A stretch of DNA of 64,000 nucleotides from Gymnogyps californianus (taxonomy: Eukaryota > Chordata > Aves > Accipitriformes > Cathartidae): positions 1,612,001 to 1,676,000 of the forward strand of contig NC_059478.1 of the NCBI RefSeq assembly GCF_018139145.2, written 5' to 3'. The first letter of the stretch is position 1; the number at the start of each line of letters is the position of its first letter. Of the stretch, positions 39,127-50,960 are shown one piece after another. Position numbers and translations under genes: made by a program. The notes below the pieces were generated by a model, which did no database searches, was not told where the DNA came from, and was given only the letters and a program-made list of their open reading frames with translations.

Positions 39127-39934
39127 TTGTGATGTAGCAGGGTGTGAAGGTTGTGCCCATCACACATAGTCCTCAGTCCCTGGATCATGCAGAGGCCCTC
39201 CAGCTAATCTCTGCACAGATGAAACAAGGGACTGGTGTGAGACAAGGGACTGATTTACAGCAAAGAGATTGACTGGACATCCGGCAGATTCACAAGAAGG
39301 TGATTGACTCAAGTCCGCAACAGCTCTGCAACAAAGCACTGAATAATGGGTACAGGAGCTCTTTGTGAGGGATTTGGGGCAGTTTTGGGGAATTGCCCCA
39401 GGCAGCTTCTCCTGTGCTTAGACAGGCTGAGAGGCACTATTTGAATACGAGGATATGTTGAAGAACTCCCTGGAGGGGGAAGGAGACCAGGAAAGTTAGG
39501 AGACACCATGCAGTTTCTACTGTAGACCGAAGAACTGGCAAAACTCTGTGCACATAATTTTAAATTGGTATTAGAATCTGTTCCCACATATCAGCAAAAC
39601 AACAGTTTGGTGAGTTTCAGCTAATCCAGCTGAAAATATCATTGCAAGGATGGTAGAGGTGGAGATTCCCATTGTTCCCTGGACAACACCTGGAAACCCT
39701 GTTCAAGGGATAAGATTCCCCATGTGAAGGTTAACCCTATGCCGACGATCGCAATAAATTAGTTGTGTGAGTTTGTCTAGTCAACACTCTGTCCGTGAGC
39801 ATCTGTGCAACCAGTCCCAGAACAGAAGCTGTACTCACGGTCAAGGAACGGGCCAGGAGACACAGTCTGCACCAGCAGCTTTGCACAATGATGTTATACC
39901 TTCTTGGATCTTGAACCTCTGGGGACATTATCAT
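39127..39934 (+). mobile_element. Possible LTR-type element remnant
   Basis: This 0.8-kb block differs from its flanks in composition and has LTR-like organisation on the plus strand. It has a TGTGATGTAGCAGG start, a poly(A) hexamer AATAAA (39753-39758) in its last third, then a GT-rich stretch (TTAGTTGTGTGAGTTTGTC) and a terminus rich in GGGGACATTATCA. No target duplication is visible and the family is not recognised. It could be a diverged ERV LTR or unrelated unique sequence. Frames of 65-92 codons on both strands inside it have no known domain. Confidence 0.35.
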
Positions 39935-41570
39935 TCCACCTTATATATAATCCTCTCTATTATATGGTCAAGCACTGGTTTTTCCTTGCCTCCACAAAAA
40001 TTTCCAGCTGAGAGTCATAATTTAAATACCTAAAAATTGAATATGCTTAAATCTTTGCAGATTGAGTGCCTGAAATGCTTTTACCATTATGCAATCATTT
40101 TTGATAGAATTTCACCTTGTACAAAGGAGACAAAGGAATCTAAAAGGTTCTCTCAGGTACATTTGAAGAGAAGTCTATGCATTATTTTAATGTAGAAATT
40201 AATAAGCTGGAGTCTTACACAAAATTTGCATGATTTTTTTTAAACTCCTAATATTTATATGCTCTGAAGATTAAAATGACTATAGTATAGACTATTTTAA
40301 TGACTACTCAATCAAGAGAGGTCACTGACTTTTAAGTCAACCTTGGGAATGAAGAACGCAATATCATAGTCCTTGTTTTACATCTGCCTAGAAAATTAAT
40401 GATGCATTAAAACTTAATGGCAGTAGAGTCCATCACCCCTCATAAATGGTCCATCTCAATGTGTCAGTGTGTACATTAAAACGATGTGTCTTAGAGTAAA
40501 TGAGAGAGTGATCAAAAATTAACCCAATCCTCAATGTAATTACCGTGAGGCGATGATTGGACTAACCACTCTAACTTCTGACAGTGATTGAAATGCTATT
40601 ACGCTTCTGCACTGCAGACCTTTATTCAGGAATGAGTTCCATATGGAGGACCAAAGTCACCCCACAAAGCTCCACTGGCATCAACAAAACTTGAATCAGA
40701 CCCCATTAGGATTTTATAAAACCTTATTATAAGGTCAATTAAAAGAGTAAGTGTCATGAAGTGGCAAAAAATATTATATCTTCTGTAATATTGATTCTAT
40801 ACATGACAAGTATTTGTAATACTTCCACTCTTGAAGTAAGCAGTGGCAAATAAAAGGGTTGATTAACATTAAGTGGTTTTCTTTGAAATGCAAAGTCTAT
40901 GCATATGTGAATACACAGACTGAACACCTCATCTGTTACCGGAGGCAAGACAGTGTCTTTCATTGTGGTTAGTATAAAGGCATCCTCATCTCTGACTCTC
41001 CCTTATGGCCAGTGTTAAGATATACAATGTGGACCTCACTCATTTTAGCTTCAACCATAAAATAGACTAACCTCAAAAGACTCTTAACAAACAAAACCGA
41101 TAGATAAACAAAGATTTCCTCTCAAGTGGTTAGGAAGCCAGAATTACTGAGAAAATTTTTAGTGCAGACTGTCCAAGATACTTGTACGGAGGAAACTGCT
41201 GAACATAGCAGAAAGCTACCCAGAAGGATTAAAGCCTCCACATCCTCAGAAGACTGCAGGACGTCAGCCTACACTGACACTGAGAAAAATTTTACAGTGC
41301 CCTAGGCTGTTCAGGCACTCAGCTTTTTACAAATAGAGCTTTTCACATTCTCAAATGTCCTTCCAGGAAGCAAGGTGTGCATTTGGGATATTCTGGATTC
41401 TTGGGACCTAGAATTTTCTATGGATGTCTTCGTTGTAGGATGGCAAGAGCAAAACTTTTCAAAGATAACTCATTAAACCAAAACAGTTTAATAATGGACA
41501 GCAACACACCAGATGCAGAGGAGAAAGCTAGGACCATAGTCCCAGATTTCATAGGCCATGAAACAGATTG
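39935..41570. other. AT-rich non-coding DNA, no gene seen
   Basis: No gene or clear repeat was seen before the interrupted CR1 starts. Confidence 0.5.
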
Positions 41571-41941
41571 TGGTATCAATCCTGTCCTCAAGGATCAATA
41601 GTGGAACCAATACTCTTTAATGTTTCACAGCCTGGGATAATGGAGTGGAGTGCGCTTTCAGCAAGCTTGTGGACAACACCAAGTTTGGGGGAGGTCAATA
41701 TGCTGGAGAGCTGCTATTCAGAGGGACCTGAATATGCTGGAAACTGGAGAAATGGCTGTCACAAACACCATCAAGTCCAACAAAAGCAAATGCAAAATCT
41801 TACATGTGGGAAAAAATAACCCCATGCAGTAGAGGCTGGGGCTGACTGTCTTGGAAGCAGCTCTGTAGAAAAGGATCTGGGGGTCATTCTCAACAATAGG
41901 ACAAACCTGAGCTAGCCATAGGCTCTTACAGCAAAGAAGGT
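41571..41941 (+). mobile_element. CR1 LINE, left part of an interrupted copy
   Basis: Corresponds to the middle of the CR1 reverse transcriptase. A decayed GVPQGS-type stretch (CCTCAAGGATCAATAGTGGA) is followed by LFN-like sequence, then AGCTTGTGGACAACACCAAG (the region of the FADD motif), and later ACATGTGGGAAAAAATAACC and AAGGATCTGGGGGTCATTC. Frameshifts and stops prevent any product. It breaks off after CAGCAAAGAAGG, where LTR copy 2 begins. Its continuation is at 42518. Confidence 0.8.
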
Positions 41942-42517
41942 TGTGGTGGGTTGACCTTGGCTGGATGCCAAGTGCCCACCAAGCCGCTCTATCACTCCCT
42001 TCCTCAGCAGGACAAGAAGGGGAGAAAATGAGATGGAAAAAAACTCGTGGGTCAAGATAAAAGCAGTTTAATAAAGCAAAAGCAAAGGCCACATGCGGAA
42101 GCAAAAGAAAACAAAGTATTTATTCTCTACTTCCCATCAGCAGGCGATGTCCAGCCACTTCCCGGGAAGCAGGGCTTCAGTATGTGTAGCAGTTGCTCCA
42201 GAAGACAAACGTTGTAGTAACAAATGCCCCTCCTCCTTCTCCTTTCTCTTAGCTTTTATTGATTATCAGACGTCACATGGTATGGAATATCCCTTTGGTC
42301 AGTTTGGGTCATCTGTCCTGGCTATGTCCCCTCCCAAGATCTTGCCCACCCCCAGCCTACTGGTGGGGGGGGCAATGTTGGAGAGACAGCCTCGATGCTG
42401 TGTGAGCACTGCTCAGCAGTAGCCAAAACACTGGTGTGTTATCAACACCATTCTAGCTACCAATACAGAGCACAGCACTGTGAGGGCTGCTATGGGGAAA
42501 ATTAACTTCCCATTACA
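41942..42517 (-). mobile_element. Solo ERVL-type LTR inserted in a CR1 (LTR copy 2)
   Basis: A complete TG...CA LTR of about 576 bp. The plus strand begins TGTGGTGGGTTGACCTTGGC and ends CCCATTACA. In minus sense it has a poly(A) hexamer (plus TTTAAT 42067-42072) and a partly conserved CRE (ACGTCA). The promoter region between about 42120 and 42480 matches LTR copy 1, while the outer 100 bases on the left match LTR copy 4 instead. No target duplication is seen, and part of the CR1 is missing at the junction. It holds no genes. Confidence 0.8.
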
Positions 42518-42962
42518 CGGAAGTTATTGACATACTGGAGTGAGTCCAGAGGAGGCCTCCCAGATGGTCAGGGGCTGGAGCACAGGCCATGCATGGATAG
42601 GCTGAGAGAGCTGAGCCAGTTCAGCCTGGAGAAGAGGTGGCTTAGGGGAGACTTTTTGTTGTCTACAGAGGATACAGAGCAATGGAGCCAGACTCTTCTC
42701 AGCAGTTCACAGCAGTAGGATGAGAGGCAATAAGTATAGGTTGGAACATGAGTAATTCTGATCAGATATAAGGAAAAAAATAAATTTACCATGAGGGCGA
42801 TCAAATACTGAAAAATGTCCTGTATGAAGTCTCCATCCTTGGAGGTGTTCAAGACTCAGCTTGAGTCCCTGATCAACCTGATCTAAGTCGATTTTCTTTG
42901 AGCAGTAGGTTGGAGGGATTACCCTGGAAGGTTCTTGCAACCTGAACTTTTTTATGAATCTC
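42518..42962 (+). mobile_element. CR1 LINE, right part of the interrupted copy
   Basis: Resumes the CR1 at CATACTGGAGTGAGTCCAGA and continues through GATAGGCTGAGAGAGCTGAG, CAGTTCAGCCTGGAGAAGAG and GGAGGTGTTCAAGACTCAG to the 3' UTR (GTTGGAGGGATTACC...). The terminal ATTCTATGA is degraded (TTTTTATGAATCTCAT). About 100 or more bases of the expected CR1 between the two halves are absent. The frame is broken. Confidence 0.8.
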
Positions 42963-43128
42963 ATTAGAGGAACACTGTACAGAGAATATGATCTGCTTTT
43001 GCAGATTTTCGAAGAGTGGGTTTGTTCATTGACAAATTCACACTCAAAGAGATTCTTGTTCTGTTGGATTGTCTTCACCAGAAGTGCCCTGTATTGTTCA
43101 CTCTGTCTCGTGTAAGTGCTTGAGGACT
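42963..43128. other. Short unique spacer between CR1 and LTR copy 3
   Basis: About 165 bp; nothing recognised. Confidence 0.5.
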
Positions 43129-43741
43129 GTCGTGGTTTAACCCCAGCCAGCAGCTAAGCACCACGCAGCTGCTCCCTCACTCCCCGCCCCCCGCTCCCAG
43201 TGGGATGGGGAGAAGAATCGGGAAAGAAGGCAGAACTCATGGGTTGAGATAAGAACGGTTTAATAACTAAGGTAAAATATTATACTAACAATAATAATAA
43301 TAAAATATAATAATAATAATAATAATAATAGTAATGAAAAGGAATATAACAAAAAAAGAAGAGGGGGAAAAAAAAGGAAAAAAAACCCAGTCATGCACAA
43401 TGCAATAGCTCACCACCCGCTGACCGATGCCCCAGCAGCGATCCACCCCTCCCGGCCAACTCCCCCCCAGTTTATATACTGGGCATGACGTTCCATGGTA
43501 TGGAATACCCCTTTGGCCAGTTCAGGTCAGCTGCCCCGGCCATGCTCCCTCCCAGCTTCTTGCGCCCCTGCTTGCTGGCAGAGCATGGGAAACTGAAAAG
43601 TCCTTGGCTTAAGATAAGCGCTACTAGGAACAGCTAAAACATCAGTGTGTTATCAACAGTATTCTCACACTAAATCCAAAACACAACACTGTACCAACTA
43701 CTAAGAAGAAAATTAACTCTATCCCAGCCGAAACCAGGACA
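43129..43741 (-). mobile_element. Solo ERVL-type LTR with internal (ATT)n tract (LTR copy 3)
   Basis: Plus strand TGTCGTGGTTTAACCCCAGC to AAACCAGGACA, about 613 bp, the same subfamily as copy 1. Minus-sense signals are a TATA box (plus TTTATATA 43471-43478), a decayed CRE (TGACGTTC, 43484-43491) and ATTAAA (plus TTTAAT 43259-43264). An (AAT)n microsatellite and purine-rich run sit beside the poly(A) signal, a position where this LTR type often carries A/T repeats. Flanks GGAC and GTTA do not match, so no target duplication is visible. No retroviral genes. Confidence 0.85.
43290..43334. repeat. (AAT)n microsatellite inside LTR copy 3
   Basis: Fourteen or so AAT units with one interruption (AAAATAT), followed by a purine-rich run. 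Expected to vary in length between individuals. Confidence 0.9.
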
Positions 43742-45103
43742 GTTACATACTGGTATGGTCCATGGGAAGGCAAAAGTTAGAGCCAGGTTCTCTTTCCTGT
43801 GGTCTAGGAGGCAATTTCTGTTCATTGACTGCTTCCAAAAGACAAATACATTGAGCATGGGGGAAGCAAAGCTCTAGTGCCTTTGGCTGCCTAAGTAGCT
43901 AACAGCTGAGGCTGTCAGGCTGACTACAAATGCAGATCAAGCTCAGGTACAAATCACTATTCCATAGTAAAAAAAGGAAAATCACTATCAGGTCTTCCTG
44001 TCCAAAGTCACACTGCTTCCCCAGGGAAGTGAGCATTTGAAACTACTCCCCAACTCTTTCCTGAGGGTCATATTGGCAACCTTCCCTTTCTTCCTCTAGC
44101 AACACCTTTTAAAACAGAACATACACTGTACACATGAATTAGAAACAGTTGTTCCTTCTATTACGTCCATTTTCTCTCTTTGTCTTTAATGTAGTGAAGC
44201 AACTGGGGACACTTCTGTAAAAAGAACTTTTCAAAAATAAGAACTAAGTCAAAATATCACATATATGTCATCAAAGCAATGGATTATTGATACTAAAGAG
44301 CACTGAGAATTCTGTGAGAGTATATTATAGACCTGACAATGGGAAAATCCAACACATTTCTCAGAAATAATTTTGATAGCATTTAAGAGCTATGAGCATG
44401 GAAAAACAACAAGTGGTGAAGGATTATGGATCTGAAGTAGACTATAATTTTGGAGAATGTCACAGAAAAATAATGCTACATAAAAATATGTATTTTTTAA
44501 GCAGAACATCTTTGGATACTGCAGGTTTGAATGTCAATGCTTCTGAGCAGTTGTGACTCCAGCAGCATTTAATGAAAGATATGCATTTTTAACAACTTTG
44601 GAATGGAAAAAGCAACAAAGCCTCAACTGTACTTTGTTCTCAGAGGTGGTCTACTCTATGTGCAAAAAATTAAAATATGATTGAGAACCTGTCTTTCATA
44701 ATTATATCCTGCAGAAACTGTTTATTTTTTAACTGATATTCCTACACAAATCCAACTGCATGAAGCAAATCCTTAACAACGTAAAAGAGAAAATAATATT
44801 TATACCTTTTACCTTAGGATTTTAAACATAGGGAAAAAAGATTTTCATAAAAACCCAAAATATTCTGGAAACTTTTGTGTTGTTTTTTTTTTTTAAACTT
44901 GGCATCAAACCTCTAACAGTTGCATAGTTTGTCAATCTCAAACAGAGTATCATTATAATTCCTACTGAATGTATATGTAGATCTTCAAAAAACTATTACT
45001 CCTATAAAACAGGTATGTAGCTTCGACGTGAGGTCATTATATAGTTCAACAGACTTTAAAACTGTTTATATTTCCTATTGAAATATGAAAATTGTGGAAA
45101 CTT
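43742..45103. other. AT-rich non-coding DNA, no gene seen
   Basis: No gene or recognisable repeat was seen between LTR copy 3 and the reverse CR1. Confidence 0.55.
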
Positions 45104-45564
45104 AGAATCATAGAATCATTTAGGTTGGAAAAGGCCCTTAAGATCAAGTCCAACTGTAAACCTAACACTGCCAAGTCCACCACTAAACCATGTTCTTAAG
45201 CACCACGTCTACATGTCTACATGTCTTTTAAATACCTCCAGGGATGGTGACTCCACCACTTCCCTGGGCAGCCTCTTCCAATGCTTCACAACCCTTTTGG
45301 TGAAGAATTTTTTCCTAATATCCAGTCTAAACCTCCCCTGGCACAACTTGAGGCATTTTCCTCTCGTCCTATCACTTGTTACCTGGGACAAGAGACCGAC
45401 CCCCACCTCGCTACAACCTCCTTTCAGGTAGTTGTAGAGAGCGATAAGGTCTCCCCTCAGCCTCCTTTTCTCCAGGCTAAACAACCCCAGTTCCTTCAGT
45501 CGCTCCTCATAGCACTTGTGCTCTAGAGCCTTCACCAGCTTCCTTGCTCTTCTTTGGACACGCT
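45104..45564 (-). mobile_element. 5'-truncated CR1 LINE, reverse orientation
   Basis: The plus strand opens with AGAATCATAGAATCATTTAG, the reverse complement of the CR1 3' terminal repeat (two TGATTCT-type units). It continues through GTTGGAAAAGGCCCTTAAG and the C-terminal ORF2 region, and stops abruptly after CTTTGGACACGCT. It is only moderately decayed. The abrupt right border marks 5' truncation during reverse transcription. Confidence 0.92.
45209..45535 (-). pseudogene. CR1 ORF2 C-terminal fragment
   Basis: A 108-codon open frame matches the end of CR1 ORF2: [20 protein letters not shown] near residue 9, then a YLKGG segment, [18 protein letters not shown] and a [13 protein letters not shown] end. 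The reverse-transcriptase core is absent, so it has no enzymatic function. Compared with the 18.2-kb copy it differs at many positions, which shows a different CR1 subfamily. Confidence 0.85.
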
Positions 45565-45897
45565 TAGTACATGGAGAAGGGTTTGTATGTCAGTGTATCC
45601 AGGCATGTGAGAAATTCCAATCCGAAAACAAACTTCTTAGATCACACGGTTGTTACCTCATATAACATAGGCGAAGAATACTGAAATAAATTTTTACATA
45701 AAATTGAAAACTAAAGTTCATGCACAGAGAATTTTCCTGAACATAGACATGCAAAAATATAAAATTGACTGATTCATTAATAAAATAGAAGTTAACTGAA
45801 ACAAAGCACAACATTCACAGAAATATCAGAAAACAAAAAAATCATCTTGCTAGGAAAAATCTCTCTGTACTGGATTGTTAGTGTGTTTCAGAAGAAG

Positions 45898-46090
45898 TCT
45901 AGCAAAAAAACCCCACAACCAAACCCAGCAACTTGTTCAGAGCAGCATACCTTAAAAAAAACCAACCACAACCCAAGAAAAAAAACAAAACAACCAAGGA
46001 AGAAAAAGAAGCTTGCAAAGCAAAAAACCACATACATTAAGACACATACATAATTCCGCCCCCCCCCCCTCCCCCCCGAATTAAAAAAAC
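45898..46090. repeat. A/C-rich low-complexity tract with poly(C)
   Basis: A-rich sequence with ACC/AAC words, then a C run (46058-46077, one T interruption). Difficult to sequence and likely polymorphic. Confidence 0.75.
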
Positions 46091-46871
46091 TGGGGGAGAG
46101 AGGAAAAAAACCCTTAAGGTAATATTACTATGCGATTGCCTGTATCCACAGTTTAACTGAATTAAAGGAAAAATAAGGTAGCTGCTCAATACAGTTTCAA
46201 ATCAATTCAAGATGGAGTGATAAAATCTTGAACTCAGTAGATTAAACACAAAAATGCAAACACACTAGTAAAAATAACTAATTCAAAACTTAGATCTACA
46301 TCATATGCAAAGTGTTGGTGCCATGCAAATAAACCCAGTAACAGAAACTGTGACAGTAACATGACAGAAGTTACTAAAAATTTCTTTCAGAGCTTTTTAA
46401 AAGCAGTTTTTTGAATGAGCAAAGAAGGAAAAATACTTTGAAATAAGGCATTGTTTTATGTGTCTTATCTTTCATAGGAGTAGAAAATCTTTCCCAGAAG
46501 ACTTCCAATAACACCTCTTGACCTCTTCAAATGTATTTCAGACTAGTGGTCCCAATCTATGGCTCTAAAATCCTTTGCTGATAGGGGGAATAGGAAAGCA
46601 ATAAGTGACTTCAACTGAGATCATGTTACTTGTTCAGTATTATTGCCCATGGGCTGGTGAATATCAGGCACTACTGTCTGGAACAATAAGAAAGTATCAC
46701 TGGTGTAATTTAATTCATTAGAGAAGCTTTATGGTTGATCATCCACCCCTTGCTTCTGCTTAAAAACATCCCTTACTGACTCTGCTAGACAATACTTGCA
46801 GTGAATTGACTGAAGAGAAACATGGGAATTTTATTTCCGAGGAGTTTACATCCGTCCATGTGTCACACAAG

Positions 46872-46924
46872 ATGGAGTGAGCATCAGAACTGTGATTCAC
46901 TACACTCCACATCGCTCACTCCAT
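46872..46924. repeat. 11-bp inverted repeat, 31-bp loop
   Basis: ATGGAGTGAGC (46872-46882) pairs with GCTCACTCCAT (46914-46924). It could form a weak hairpin; no further element structure is visible around it. Confidence 0.65.
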
Positions 46925-49087
46925 TCAATATAACCTAGGCATAAATTCCATTATAGCTAAATGGAAATCAATTGCACTTTTCATATGGTAACTGCAAGTC
47001 AATGGTTTTAAAGGATGAAAATCCAAAGTTTCGTACTGGTTTCTTATTACCAAAGATATCAGTCAAAAGCAATCTAAGTCCTGAATATTCTGTGAGTTAA
47101 TAGTTTGAAAAAAACTCAATACATTCTGTTAACAATTGTGGGTAGAGAAGCCTCATTTATTATTTAAGCCAGAAGTTTCAGAGACTGAATCGTAGAAATA
47201 GACCTTAAGTTATAACCTTTTCTTTCCCCCATATATATGTTCCACTGCAAATCACGGAGGAGTCTTGCTACCGAAGTAAACTGAAAAGGAGTCATTCAGT
47301 AGTCTGAATACAACCTAGACAGAAATTGTTACTGATTGCAGGTTGACGTCTGAACACAGGGGTCATTCACAGGCTGGTTGTCTATGCGATGCACAGACAT
47401 ACCTGCCTCTTCGTACAGCAATGCGCTGGAGGTCTCAGAACCAGGGCATCACCTTCCTTCGTCTCTGTGTGTCTATTCAGCCTTAGTAACTCAACTATAA
47501 TTTTTATTTCATTGTGTTAGCTTTTAAGAACAATGTGGCATTACCTGCTAAGTGTCACTCTTTTTTGCTTTAGCTTTGCAAATAAATGTGCTTGTGACCA
47601 CTAAATGAATTGCAGAAAGTAAAAACTAATCAGAAATTATTGCTCTCTTTGCAAAATGAAGTCTACTTCTAATGTAAAGGAATCTCTGGTAACAAAAAAA
47701 AAGCCTCTAGAGCTTAACCGTAGAAAATTTGTTTCAGTTATTATTGAATTATTGACCTTCTCATATAAGTACTGCTAGTTCAGCCAATTTCTGTACCAGC
47801 AAGAAAGTTTAGCAGCTTGAAAAAAACAGATTGAAAATAGATTGCGGAATTTTGCACATTTGTGATTTCCAGGTGTAAGCATATACTTTCTGTGCGAAAG
47901 CACATAGACAATCACATAAATCATTGCCGAGCAACAAGTGCAGCTGTGCCTGCAGTGTCCCCGTAACTTCAAACCGCTGTAAATGTGGGCTGCTGCCCGA
48001 ATGGGTCGTTTCTTCCTGAGACTTGTACACTGGTTCATTAGCTTTCAGATCGGCCAGTTCCCTCGTACGGCTTCCCACGTGAGTGGCAGTGCTGGCAGGA
48101 TGGATGGGGACCGTGCACGTGATCAGGGCTGAGAGGAAGAGAACTACCTTTCCCATTGAGAACAACCCACACACTGTTCACTTTAAATAAATCATGAAAT
48201 CAAAACATGAATCCTATGTTAATATTATATATTCAAATGTATATTATGAATAATTTACTATGACCAGCTAAACTCTTCTGTACCTTTTCTTCAAGAAAAG
48301 TTACTTCAATCAGGAAAATAATTTGCCAGTTTCTAAATTAAGTTGTCCATGATTCTTTTAAAATGTATGCAGAAAAGGCCGGATCTCAACTTTTGCCAGG
48401 GTCTTTAAATACCAAATCAGGTTCCTTGTAAAACAGGTTATTTTCATTAGTATTTATTTTCTTTCCTGTAAGTATCATTGCAGCTAATTTTTCTAGTAAG
48501 TTTTATCTTATGTTTTCCTTACAATGCGGCTTTACATCATTATCAAATTCTCATACAAACCTATATGGGATTTAAGTGTAAACAGATATGTTTGTTATGT
48601 AGCTTTCAAAATAATATGATTGCCTGCAAAATAAAATATTAAAAGGATACCTTATGCGGTTTTACTTGTAAATCTCCAGTGGATCCTGGTTATATGCTAT
48701 CTTCTACCTGAAAAACATTATTTCAAAATTCCAAAAGAAATACCACCCTAATTTTGCATATTTTGGAAGCTTTAAGAAGTGTCTACTTGCAAGTCTCAAT
48801 CAAGCTGCCAACTTCACATGTATTTTTCTAAATTATTAAGAATATGCTCAAGGTAAGAGGAAGTGTGTATATCAATGTACCCTAACACTAGATCGATGTT
48901 AGATGCTCTATGTAATTCTATATATAATTTTCCTATAAGTTCCTGTCAGTTTTAGTGATATGTTTAACTTTAGCATTGTTTTGTTAACAAAGAGGCTTAT
49001 TATTCTGTTCCTTTAAATTTGATTGGGCTTTAAATAATTACTGTGTCATATTCACCCTTTAACCTCCGCACTGTACAAAACCATCAA

Positions 49088-49131
49088 AAAAATTTTTGTG
49101 AAAATAAAATTTTTGTGAAAATAAAATTTTC
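49088..49131. repeat. 17-bp tandem repeat
   Basis: AAATTTTTGTGAAAATA occurs about two and a half times in direct succession. Confidence 0.8.
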
Positions 49132-50627
49132 AGTGAATGACCATATACTGTGAAATAATATCATGCGTAGAGTAATATCTCAAAACAGTTTAAGAATATT
49201 TTTCTGTATTCTTAACCAAAGAAGTTGTGCCATGCTACTCTTTCATTACTTCAGTCCTAGAAGTAAAGGAAAAAAAACGATCTTCTGCCACTTGAAAAGA
49301 TATATCAGTTGGCCCTTGCAAATGATGCCAAGCCTTTTTTAGAGCATTATAATTTTTAATTAGATAGAATATTCAAACTAAGACAGGAAGTAAAGAAAAA
49401 AGACAAAGTTATGATAAACAGAGCAATGTTCAGAACAAAGAATTGACACTAACTGAACAAAGTTTATACCAGAAATTAGAAGTTTATAACTTTTAAAGGA
49501 GTGAAATTTTGAAATGGTTTCTCAATAAGATAGTTTGCTAAATTTATTCATGGAATTGTACGATGTGGTTATGTGCACGATAAGCGATTTTTATAATAAA
49601 CCAGTGATATTGATGCAAATAATAAATAGTAAAAACAAGTAGTTACCAAAGTATGATATTTGTAATATATTATGATTGAGATATTAGCATATATAGTATA
49701 TAGCATATTCTTGCTGACCGTTATTTTTGTGGAGTGAACTGTTCAAGATGTATGTGTCACTAATCTGTGCTAACTAAAAATTAGCTTTGTTATTACAAAG
49801 AGACATCTTGAAGGCTGTTTTTAAAAAATAGGATTGTTGCAGGGGACACCAAGAGCACAAGCACAACATGATAGGAGAGGCCTTGAAAGTGCAGGTACAG
49901 GAAGATACTAAAGCCTCAAGAGTATGAACACAAATGATAGATCATTATTTTCTGGTCCTTACAGTAATGCAAACGTGACGGCTGGGTAGAACCAGCTTTA
50001 GGGCATAACCTGACAGTGTATAGAGGCACGTGTACAATCTCTTGTAGCTGCCAAGATCAACAGCACAGGCAGAAAGAACTTTAGATTGTACGCAGGACTG
50101 CAATGAAACTAGTTGTGCAGGACTTGCAGGCATCTGGCTTCAAAACTAGGTGCACAGAATTGATCACTCTGGTACCTTGTATTGCTACATAAGTATTACT
50201 ATATGATGATCAAATTGAAATACACCTTCACTCACTGTATTTGATCTTAGGTTCTAGTATTATTTTTAGTCTATTATTCTGCTCTTGATGATCGGCTCTA
50301 ATCTGAATGCAACATCCGTGATTGCATCAAAATATTGAATTCATTTAATCAAGAGGGCTTTTTGAGTCTTACAAAAATCCAAAATAAATATTATCTCCAT
50401 ATTCAATGTTCATTTTCAGTGCTTTCTTCACTAAAACCGGCTTGGATCTTGCCAACATACATTCCACGTTCTAGTCAATGTTGGAGAACCGAAACTTGCT
50501 ATGAAAATTATCACAGAAAGAAAAACAAAAAAACGCAACAAAATTCTCTTCAAACTATAAACTGTCTATCTTGCAATGGGTATCGTGACAGGAGAAACTA
50601 CAGAGTTACCACAGCTTCAGAAAATTA

Positions 50628-50960
50628 CTGTCACAGATTTTAATGCTGGAAAGGACCATCAGGATCATATGTCATATATCATTATATACCGCCATGGATT
50701 CTTGCAGCAAATCTATTACATCTCAAACTGACAATAATGTTCAATCAGTCAAAAAACTATGAGATCACCATAACCTTAAGTCAGTTGTTCAAATACCCTT
50801 GGAAGTTATTGCTGTTCATTCACCCTGAGAAGTTTTCATCCAATTTCTCTAGTGAAGTTGACTATTTTTAGTTTCTAGTCATTCAGTTTCATATGCTTTC
50901 CCATCAGAAATCCCTTCTCCAAGTCACTAACTGATCAAATAGTTCCTAAGATGACCTTGG
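50628..50960 (-). mobile_element. Ancient CR1 LINE copy, reverse orientation
   Basis: Opens with CACAGATTTTAATGCTGGAA and AGGACCATCAGGATCATATG, very close to the reverse-complemented 3' end of old CR1 families known from turtles, crocodilians and birds. It then decays but keeps landmark phrases (TTTCTAGTCATTCAGTTTC, CATATGCTTTCCCATCAGAA). No coding potential remains. Its strong divergence implies insertion before the radiation of modern birds. Confidence 0.65.

Larger units (their letters stand above)
45565..50627. other. AT-rich DNA with one GC/CpG-richer patch
   Basis: No recognised gene. The exception to the uniform AT-rich texture is 47930-48160, which has more G+C and several CpGs and carries a minus-strand frame with a signal-peptide-like start (see findings). 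Confidence 0.5.
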
